DNA of 64,000 nt from Ctenosaura bakeri (lineage: Eukaryota; Chordata; Lepidosauria; Squamata; Iguanidae): NCBI GenBank assembly GCA_948474755.1, contig CAOLHI010002507.1:124001-188000 (forward strand), written 5' to 3'. The stretch's first letter is position 1, and every line of letters starts with the position of its first letter. A model generated the notes under the pieces. The model had not been told where the DNA came from, ran no database searches, and saw only the letters and a list, made by a program, of their open reading frames with translations. Positions 22,908 through 64,000 of this stretch are shown piece by piece. Made by a program: the position numbers and the translations under genes.

Positions 22908-23505
22908 TGCCCTACCGGTGACTGACACCTAGGGACCCCTCGCGCTCCAGGGAGTTAACGACAAGAGGAAGAGCCGCTGAGCTGGCCGGGCTCTTGCCTC
23001 TCTAGGCTGCTGGAGGACTTTCCCTTCGCTGCTCCCCTGACCCTCTTCCGGTAGGTTGTTATGGCGGCAGTGGTTTCATAGGTTATAATTACAATAGGAA
23101 GGGAAACAGGATGAGGTGGTGGAGTCGAAGAAGAGTCCGTGTCCTCCCTCCGCTCCCAACAAAATGTTGTGTCATTTCTTCTCTCTCTAAACTTTCAGAG
23201 CAGGGAGGAACTGATTTAAACTCCATTGGAATCAATATATTTTTTCTCAGGCGGCTCCCTTAATCCACCTCCTCACTCACACACACTCGGCACAACTAAC
23301 TAATCACAGCTTTCCTTTGGTGGCTCTGGGTGTCACTGAGCTTTCTTACTCCAACACTAACGGGCTTTCCTTGAGCGGTTGTGAACTACGTTACCCAGAA
23401 GGCCCCGCCGCTCCTCCCGGAAAACCCGGCGCGAGCAGAGCGGAGGAGGCGTAGCCGCGGTGGCTTGTGGGATCGTCATCGGAGGAGGTGGTGGGGGGTT
23501 CCATC
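22908..23505. promoter_or_regulatory. Bidirectional promoter between EEF1AKMT2 and ABRAXAS2
   Basis: The 598 bp between the two start codons is flanked by CpG-rich first exons on both sides. The middle part (about 23070-23340) is less GC-rich. ETS-like CTTCCGG occurs near 23045 and GGAA sites near 23415. The human pair is also head to head. No TATA box is evident at either start. Confidence 0.75.
23385..23403 (+). promoter_or_regulatory. ZNF143/SBS-like site upstream of ABRAXAS2
   Basis: ACTAC, four bases, CCCAGAA, GGC: this follows the ZNF143 (Staf) binding consensus in order and spacing. It lies about 100 bp upstream of the ABRAXAS2 ATG in a CpG-rich context, a typical place for this factor. 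Binding is inferred. Confidence 0.5.
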
Positions 23506-55544
<32,039 letters not shown>

Positions 55545-57130
55545 TAGAACATGAGCTTACTATAGCACTATCTTTCCTAATTGTTACAGAAATATTTTGG
55601 GATTTAACTTGGAGGAAATGAGCTACAAGATTGGATTATTGTGCACAGCAGATGTAGAAGACTTGAACGTAGATGGCTTGTTCACTTTGTGATACATTTT
55701 TGCAAGTTTTGTAATGAGATCTTTAGTATAATCAAGCTGTACTAATTGATGAGATTCATGGATGTACTGGTAAATAAGCAAAGTGAAATTGAAAAATGTG
55801 TAGCTTTTGTTGCCAAATTCTTCATAAGAAAAATAGGATTTCGCAACTAAGCACAGTCTTTAATTATCTCAAATCAAAGCTTACCTCTTGCACGATCATG
55901 CCTTGAATTTTAGGGAGGTTATTTCTAAGAACTGTGATCATCTGGCTTTTTAATTGTAAAGCCAAATAGATCATTGCCAGGAAAAAAAAATCTTTGATAA
56001 TTCCAAGAAGCCTGATTGGAACAAATGTGAACTATCTTCTCTGCATGCTCTTTTAATAGAGATGAGAACTGTTTCAATCTTTTTCTACTAACCTACACTT
56101 CTATGTGTATCACTTAAAATGATGGTTGCCTTTTTATGTAGGAAAAATAATTACCAGTAAATCATCAGTGAATGTCTCAAGCATAACTACGCTGATCTTT
56201 GTGGATTTAAAGTGACTTTGCCACACTATCCTCATTGTCTCATTTTTGTTCTAAAAATATAAAGAGCACACAACAAAAGCTGATGTGGTCAGTTCTGCCA
56301 GTGTTTTGTGTTAGAACTCCACTAATGCTGAAAATACAGTGAAGACAAATTTGTATAACTTGCAAAAAACATCCAGTTTCTGTAGAAATTTTAAGTCATG
56401 GGAAATGGAAGAAGCTGTCTAGTAAATTCCCTAGGATTTCCTTTTAAATTTAAAATTTATCTCTTGTTGGGGTGGGGGAGGGAACCTTGTGATTTTGGAG
56501 GCATGAAGTGGATTCTGCTCAAAGAATGTTGGAATGCACTTATGTTTTATTTTGTGCTTGCAGCAACATTTGCCCAAAAGATATGAAACTGTGCCATTAA
56601 GTATCCAATTAGGCTTTTCCCTCAGTCAGCTTACAGCAAACTCTTCAGTCTGTGACAATGCATCTTTGTCATATATAATCCCACTCTTTGTTAAAGCCCC
56701 CACAAGACTTCCTTTAGATATCTGGTTGCCGAAGGCAAAAACATCTGTTGCTAAACAATCCCACACCTATTTGTTAGCCTTTCTGGTGTATGTACTAAAT
56801 AAAACAAGTGGCTTTGAAGTATGGTAAAGATGTCTATTTCCTTGGACATTTGAGACTCTGTAAACATTTCTGTTTTCAGTATTTAACATACTCTTTGGCC
56901 TTAACATAATGCATTTTGTTTTTCATTGCTGCAGTCTGTTTTAATAAAAATGTGTTTTGGTTTTGTTAATTTTGAGTATCTGCAAGCAACTGTAGTGTTG
57001 GTTTGTTAAGTAAGTGCTGTTGCCATCTCATCTATTAATTCAAGAAATTTTATTTTTTATCTTGCTCAGAAACTTTTAATGTACATCTCTGACAAAGCAG
57101 TTAAATGTGACAATAAAATCTTATTTAATC
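55545..57130 (+). other. ABRAXAS2: ABRAXAS2 3' untranslated region with polyadenylation signals
   Basis: No open frame of note. AATAAA occurs at 56798-56803, 56943-56948 and 57112-57117, and the last is followed by T-rich sequence, so the 3' UTR probably spans about 1.2-1.6 kb. End position is inferred from the signals only. Confidence 0.65.
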
Positions 57131-58250
57131 CTTTATCTTTTAATATCTGTCAGCAAGGTTCCATTGCAGTGAGATCATACATCTGCAAGTGAAAGCACTA
57201 AGTTTTTTCAAATGGAACAAAACTGCTTATTGATTCCAACATTGGTTGAGGGCAAAGAGAAGCATCCATGGGATTATGGTATGTATACAGCATTAGTCGC
57301 TTTATAAAATTTCTGTTATTCACATTAATTTATATGTGTCAAATATCTATAATCATTACAACAGAATACTGGCTGCATAAATTAATAAATATTCCTGTTT
57401 GCATTGTGCACCACTGCAATGTCTGGGGAAGCAACTGTATTTATAATACAAATACAATCATTTAAAAGTAGTCATGCAATTCCCCGTAGTCTGTTTATCT
57501 TAAATGTGATAGAACCTATTGGAGAAATTGTTGGTGTATGGTATTTCCTGTAAGAATCAGTCCTGATAAAACTAATGGTCAAGAATCTAAGCCAATTGGT
57601 GCTTTTTTTCCTTTTGACCTACTGAAGGAAACATTGCAGTAATATCAAATTAAAATCCCTCCCTTATTAGTGTAAAACAGCACTCTGTATATTTTGTGTG
57701 GACCCTGATTGATTTGTGTGAAATCCATAAATCTGTGTCACTAAAAATTAAATTCAGTAGCCAGTCCTCCTGTCAGAGAAACACATGGAAATGTACAGTG
57801 ATATGTGATCCGGAAGTATTGGTGCTTCCTTGCTGAATGTTGAAAATTTTTTGGTTGAAATTTGAAATGAGATTATGTAAAACTTCCAGCTGAAGTTATT
57901 GACTGTTCACATAATTGTTATCAAGGAAAATACATCAGCACTGAACACGATAACATTGAATAGAACTACTCGTAAAAGAAAAGTTGACATTTATGCAAGA
58001 AACATTCTGACAACAAAGCGGGGATACAAAATAAAATACTAATACGATGCCACAGAGTGTGAAACAAATCTTTACAGCACAGGAAAAATGCAGGAAGAAA
58101 ATGGAATATCCAGGAATATCAAGTAAAGGAATTGCTATGACTTACTTTCTTTACATTAAGTGATAAAGATTCAACATTGAATGCCAGTTTGAGCATGGCA
58201 TAAGAAGTAAGTTCTAAGGAACATTTTCTTATTGGTAAAGCGTAAATACC
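57131..58250. other. Intergenic stretch downstream of ABRAXAS2
   Basis: AT-rich sequence with no recognised gene or repeat. Confidence 0.4.
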
Positions 58251-58252
58251 CT

Positions 58253-58462
58253 ATAAAAGCACCAGATCCTGTCTGATTTTAGAAGCTAAGCAGAGTCAGC
58301 CCCAGTTAGCGCTGAGATGAGAGACTACCAATAAATACAGGTGCTATAGACTATTTCAGAGGAGGGAACTGGCAAAATCACCCCTGAGTATTCCCTTCAA
58401 AGAGAACCCTGTGAAATTTATGATGTCACCATAAGGGCACAGGAAACTTGAAAGCATATTCA
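58253..58462 (+). repeat. 5S-Sauria SINE
   Basis: 5S-like head CCTGTCTGATTTTAGAAGCT AAGCAG and GATGAGAGACTACC; Sauria body GAGAACCCTGTGAAATTTATG and CACAGGAAACTTGAAAGCA tail. Confidence 0.83.
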
Positions 58463-58807
58463 TATACAATGGCTGGTAAGCAGTACAAAAAATACAGCAG
58501 TTAATGTTTGTAAGATTATCTAAAGCTCAAACTATTAATGGATAGATAATAAAATCTAGCACCCATCTTCGTAGAAGTATTTAAATATGAGTGAGGCAAT
58601 CTCTTGGCTGCCAGGCATTTTGAGGTACAGTTCATATTCCTTGACAGAAATGTAAGGGACCAGGAGAATAAAATGAAATTTAGAAAAAAAAATGGGTTTG
58701 AGGTTCCCCCAAGACTTTTTTCAGGAAAAAAAATAGGGAAAATGGATTATGAAATATTTTCTTTTGGAATGATTAATGAAATGTTTAAGGCAAGATGTTT
58801 GCTTTCT

Positions 58808-58994
58808 TTGTTGCTGTTGTGTAGCTTCAAGCCATTTCTGACTTATGATGTCTCTAATGCGAACATGTCTGGGGCTGAGAGTGTGTGACATGCCCAAAGT
58901 CACCCAGTAGGTTTCCATGGCTGAGCATGGAATCAAATCCTGGTCTCCAAGGTTGTAGTCTGTTGCTCAAACCACTACACTACCCTGGCTCTCT
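58808..58994 (-). repeat. Sauria SINE with internal deletion
   Basis: Minus-strand head AGAGCCAGGGTAGTGTAGTGG, then TTGATTCCATGCTCAG and CTGGGTGACTTTGGGCATGTC. The middle (AAGAAAACCC region) is missing before the AAGCTACACAACAGCAAC tail. Confidence 0.82.
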
Positions 58995-61900
58995 TGCTTT
59001 ATTTACTACTACAAAATTGTTTCTAAAAGTTGTGGTAGGAGAAAAGACAGCTGTCCTTAATACCCAATATGGAAGAGAAAGGTGAGGAAGACATTTTTCT
59101 TTTCCTATGGAGTCTCCAGTGTTTTTGCAAACTAAGGACTTTGCTCCATCCTACCCTGAAGTTTCAATGTAAGAAACAGTGCATACGGAGTGTGGCTTTT
59201 TGTTTATTAAATTGGGATTATGAGGACATTTCAGTGACTTTGATTTATTTGTACATCTTTAAAAAGTGTTCTCACAAATACAATATGAATGCTTCCAGTG
59301 AATGTAGCTTAATTAACTATCTTTGCATACTGTTCCCTATTACGGTGGGACCAATGAGAATATTTATCCCACTGTTGGGATTTTGTTCTTATCAACGCTA
59401 TCTGGTACAACTATGTTCCCTTGTTTCTACTGATATCCATACTCAGATGAGATTAAGAAATTTAGTACAGTACCATGTTTAACCTCCTCGTTTTGAATTC
59501 TTTATATGAATTGGACTTTACTTAACTTTCTCTATGTATTTGCTTTTCCAATAATCCGTCCAATTATTTTGCCTTTGCATTATGTAAGGAGTACATTACA
59601 AGCGGGGAAAGTAGAAATGTTCCCTATCACCTTCAAAGGATATGAGACACACGTTCTACCTTGTTACTATGGTGGCAGATAGTCTTTGTCTGCCTGGATG
59701 CTTAATGTACTATATGAGACATAACACAGAAAATGCTTTGCAGTCAACTGAAAGAACATGCCTCATCTTTTCTTAAATGAGGATTTGTTACTGTTACTGT
59801 GAGTTGCAGTCTTTTGAAAAGAGGATTAATTCTTCCACCCCCCACCACTGTTTGGTTTTAGTTTATTTTTCCTTCTGCCTTTCTTCTGCAGTGGCATTCA
59901 AGGCAGCATACGTGAGGGTTGTGACATGGTCTTCTGTCCACCCACATCTACCTTGTTTCTGGAAGATGGCTGTGTCACATAGAGCTCAGGTTTCAAGCTC
60001 TACAGCTTTAATCTGAAAATGATCTGGGGCAAGACTAGATGAGAATTGTGGAAATCTCACCAAACTCAATGAGACAAAGGTTACCATGGGAAAGCATGCT
60101 AATATCTGCGTGCTATAGAGCAGTGTTTGAGGCTGGAAAAAATGTAATGACTACCTCACTGAGGGCATGAGAGAGAGAGAGAAGCCTACACTGTATGCCA
60201 CTCTATGAATACTGGATCATTTGTGGGTGGAATGCTTTCCTGGTGCAACACAAAACTGATGGGACACTAGCAAAGCTCTTTCAAAACACAAATGAGTAGT
60301 GGTAAGCCAGCCATCCCTTGAATGGTATTGGTCCTGACACACATTTGTGCAGAAGCACTATCTAACCATGTAAAAAGTAAATCATGATAACAGCTGTAAC
60401 AAACAAATGGTTTTCCACTTGCTAAATATTTCCCAAAAGCATGACTACAAAATTAAGACACAATACCTCTTCGTATTGCTCTATGCAAACAAACTCATAT
60501 TGCCAGATTGTTAGGTAAATATTCTTGAAGAGGTTAATGGAGATACCTAGATCCACTGTTGCCATTATGAAACAGCATTGTTGTCTGCTTACAAAACTGG
60601 ATATAGTTTTACAAGCAGTTTCTTCATAGCTTGTGCTTCAGTAACCATCTTTTCTACTGTTGATGGCTTCTATCACAGAATCACAATTTTCTACAGAAAT
60701 GAAATTTCCATATACAATCATGAGTTATTATATTTACAGGGCTTTGGGTTCATTTATCGGTTTCAGCCAGCTTTTCTTGATTCTTTAAGTAGAACATTTT
60801 GATTGCTTCCATTTCCTTAGAACTGATAGCTTGTCCTTGTACTTTATGACTCCAACATGCTGCAATTTTAATACAGTTGGAGTGAAATGTCTAAGTGGTA
60901 AAGCACCCTGCTGTATTTCTGAAGAATCAATTTAGCCCTAGTGGAAAGTCAAAGCATTGAGAAAAATAAGTTATTTTCCCTATGAATGATCCATTTAGAA
61001 TCTGTAGTTGTTAGCTGTGAGGCCATTTTATATTGTTTGGCATCCCTTCATTAAGATCATCTGGCAGAAAGGGAAGCAATGTATTGAAAAAGAGGGGAGA
61101 GAAAATCATCCCTTGTTCCCTGAATTGGAACTGTATTGCATTATAAACACTCTCTTAGTTGTGTGGGGAAAAATAGAAAATATGCTTGGTCCCTCCCCTT
61201 GCTCTAACAAAATGAAAAACGTATTTACTGGGTTATATAGTTTCAAGCTGTTTCCTGTAGGAGATTGTGAATATGAAATTAATCTTGCCAAGGTCTAGCA
61301 ATGAAGCAACATAGAGTTTGGATGGATCAGTCAGCCAGTGAACTAGCAAACCAGAACCTTCCTAGCTCACTTTGACTGATTCCTTTACTAGATTTTGGTT
61401 CTTATATTGCTTTTGACTACTTCACTCTGTCACAAAAACTTTTTCCTTACCAACCAAACTTAAGTTTTTGCTTCCTGTAGAGGAGCAGCAGAAATGTTTA
61501 CCTCACCGGGCAATTAACATACAGAGTACCCCTAGCAGGACTGTTTTTCACCTAAGGTGGAATATCTAACCTTGGGTTATGATAAAAAGAAATAATGTAT
61601 TAAACTAACCATTTATGAGAGCTTGGAAATGTTACTTCTTAGACGACAGCTCCCTATGCTTGCTACCTGGAAAATTATGGGAATTGTGCTCCAAAAGGTA
61701 CATTTTCCCAATCTGTACCACTTGCCCTTTTCATGACATTCAAGACCAGCTGTCTGAAGTCACTATTTCACTGTGTCTCATGGTAGGCCTACATGGCTAG
61801 CTCAATTCCATGTTTATCACAGCTTTATTCTATGTGTATCAAAGAGTAAAAACCTCAGTGCATCACAAGCACGTTACAAATATGGAGCTGACAAGACTTC

Positions 61901-62357
61901 ACTACCAAACCTGGAAATCCAGCCAACATAGGCCATTTCCATCACAATCTTGCACATAAAATGGAGCTAATTAATCATCATTGGAATCAGGGATGAGCAT
62001 TCACAGCAGACTTGGCTAGTCCATATTTTTCACAAGAAGTTAACATTAGATATACTAGTACTATTCTCAATTTCTTCCATCTGTTGGTCTTCAAGATAAG
62101 GTGATTTACCTTTCCAGTGATGAAATTCCAATTAGTTCTTTGCCTAAGTAAAGACAGCTGCTATGTTTTTCAAGCTGCTACTCTTGTTTTAGCATTTGTA
62201 GCACTGGGAATAAAAGGATTAACTGCAAGCACAGCTCAGTTAAGAGGGTGAAAGGAAAGAAAGGAGGAACACAAAGAGAGAGAGATTGGAGACATGCAAC
62301 ATGAGATGGAAGAGACTGAGTCACAAGATGTAAAAAAGATTTTATTCCAGAAATTGT
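58995..62357. other. Intergenic stretch with nothing recognised
   Basis: No exon, RNA gene or repeat family was identified; a short (GA)n run is at 60170-60183. Confidence 0.4.
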
Positions 62358-62361
62358 GTGT

Positions 62362-62550
62362 GTGTCTATGTGCCCAGAAGTCACCTGTTGACTTATGGCA
62401 ACACCATAAATTTCATAGAGGTTTTTAAGCAAGGAATACTCAGTGATGCTTTTGCCTGATATTAATTGGCGGTCTCCCATTTAAAAGTACCAACAAGGGC
62501 TGACCCTGCTTAAGTTCCAATATCAGACAGGATCTGGTGTTTTTAGGATA
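62362..62550 (-). repeat. 5S-Sauria SINE
   Basis: On minus: AGATCCTGTCTGATATTGGA, TAAGCAGGGTCAGCCC, GGGAGACCGCCAATTAATATC, then TGAAATTTATGGTGTTGCC and a GTCAACAGGTGACTTCTGGG tail. Confidence 0.82.
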
Positions 62551-64000
62551 TATAGCCCCAGAAAAATTATCAGTTGCCATTTGGTAGATTTGGAAACACA
62601 TCTGTGGCAGGGGCTTACATCTTTCTCTCTCAGGCTGGTATAGCAGTTCCCCAATCTGATAAGGTACCCTGTCTTTTCCACACAGCCTTTTTTTGTAACA
62701 CCACCTTTTGTAACACCACCAAGGTGAGGTCTTGCAGTGGTTATTTACAACCTCTTAATAGTTCTATAGTAGTGTGTTTCTTTAAACACTGTATACTACT
62801 CAGCCTAGTCAGTATTTATTTAAAAAAAACACCCTGTAATATATATTAAAATAACATACAGAACAAAGTATTGGAGTTCATACGCAGGCCAAAGCTATAC
62901 AGTTTTTCAGTGTTCTTTAGACAGTTTTCTTATATCTTTAAACTCTCATATGAGCACAAGAATCATAAAAAGCCCTTTGGCTACACTCTCATCAAAGGCT
63001 AAACACCCAATCTAGGTCACAGTTTCTGACCAGATTCTATAATGGTTTCATTACTCTTCTGCCTCTCCCTAGGCTTTCCCTGAGAGTTTAATCCTTCCCA
63101 CACAGTCACCATCCCTGCCTGACTGGGGGACCTTACTCCAGAGCAAGAACTTCTCATTGAGAGACTGCAAATAACAATCAGTGTTTGCCTTTATATATCT
63201 TTCCCTCTCAGCCACCAGCCTTTCCCACACACTACTGGGTGGGTTTTTTCTGCTGAGGAGCTATTCTGGTAGCCTGGCAACCTGTTTCGAGGCTGGTCTG
63301 ACACTGCAGATAGCTATCACAACATCTTTGTAAAATGTGCTGCAGACTAATTTTTAAACAGTCCCCCACCCACCTCCCATAGAAGGCCATAGAAACTTTT
63401 TCTCAGGCAAATGTAAGTTAATTTTTGGAATAACTCTCCTTCAGGTCAACAATTAAGAGGGCAGACATTTTCAACTGTGCCAAGAAGGAAAGGTTTTAAA
63501 AGACTGCTGCTTTTTAAAGTAGGAGAATGATAGCCGTTTATAAAATTACATGCAGAATAATTCAATAACTCTCCATTACACTTTTCGTCATTCAATGAAA
63601 TTAGTTCCTTCACAGTTCAAGGTGGGTTTTTTAAAAAAAAGAGGTCTCTGTATAACATAATAAAGTACTATTTATACAAGATGTTCTGATTGCTGCTAGC
63701 CTTCAGTGGAGAAAAGGGCTACAATCACATACATAGCCACCCAAGAATAAGCCCTCCAGCACATACATACTGGCTCTTACTTCTGAATGAAAGTCTAACC
63801 CTATGTATTTTTAGTCTGTGACAAGGATGACATATGCCAAAGTGGGACTTGTAATGTAGTGTGTTGTGTTTTCAGAGTGCCAGCCAACCATGCCTTATTT
63901 AAGCAGACTCCATTCCATTCACTTCCACAGTCATTCAACATTCTGTAGCCATGGACTGTGCACAGTATTGTTGGCTGTTTGGAAGGGGGTTGCCCCATAG
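62551..64000. other. Intergenic stretch with nothing recognised
   Basis: Apart from a 13-bp tandem repeat (TTGTAACACCACC) near 62694-62720, no feature was identified. ZRANB1, expected next by human synteny, is not reached. Confidence 0.4.

Overview
The window is vertebrate nuclear DNA, most likely from a squamate reptile. It contains Sauria-type SINEs, 5S-rRNA-headed Sauria SINEs, CR1 3' ends, L2-clade LINE remnants, a SPIN-type hAT transposon, Helitrons and several MITE families. The repeat combination points to lizards and snakes; I cannot name the species.

Two genes can be rebuilt exon by exon. On the minus strand, EEF1AKMT2 (METTL10), a lysine methyltransferase of elongation factor eEF1A, has six coding exons between 22907 and 13864 (221 aa). 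On the plus strand, ABRAXAS2 (FAM175B/KIAA0157), the scaffold of the BRISC K63-deubiquitinase, has nine coding exons between 23506 and 55544 (415 aa, intact). Their start codons lie 598 bp apart, head to head across a CpG-rich shared promoter with a ZNF143-like site. This matches the human 10q26 order FAM53B - EEF1AKMT2 - ABRAXAS2 - ZRANB1. From that order, the CpG-rich block with a consensus minus-strand splice donor at 2440-3200 may be the FAM53B promoter and first exon (inferred). The two genes share a promoter, not a pathway: one modifies translation elongation factor, the other trims K63 ubiquitin chains in the cytoplasm.

Layout: 1-5 kb is a CpG-rich block with a U2 snRNA 5' fragment split by two MITEs, alternating purine-pyrimidine microsatellites, and SINEs. 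5-13.8 kb is intergenic with a small Helitron, a Sauria SINE and a Tigger-like element. 13.8-22.9 kb is EEF1AKMT2. 22.9-23.6 kb is the bidirectional promoter. 23.5-55.5 kb is ABRAXAS2, whose large introns hold L2 remnants pierced by Tigger-like elements (intron 1), a composite SPIN element and a complete non-autonomous Helitron (intron 4), and a 5'-truncated L1 (intron 7). 55.5-57.1 kb is its 3' UTR. 57-64 kb is intergenic with SINEs.

The most unusual structures are in the mobile DNA: a U2-like sequence cut by two target-site-duplicated MITEs; a near-perfect 180-bp palindrome of the same MITE family; a Helitron family carrying half of that MITE; and a SPIN element with an exact 8-bp target duplication whose interior is retroelement-like rather than transposase. 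No prokaryote-type system, CRISPR array or intact viral gene was seen.
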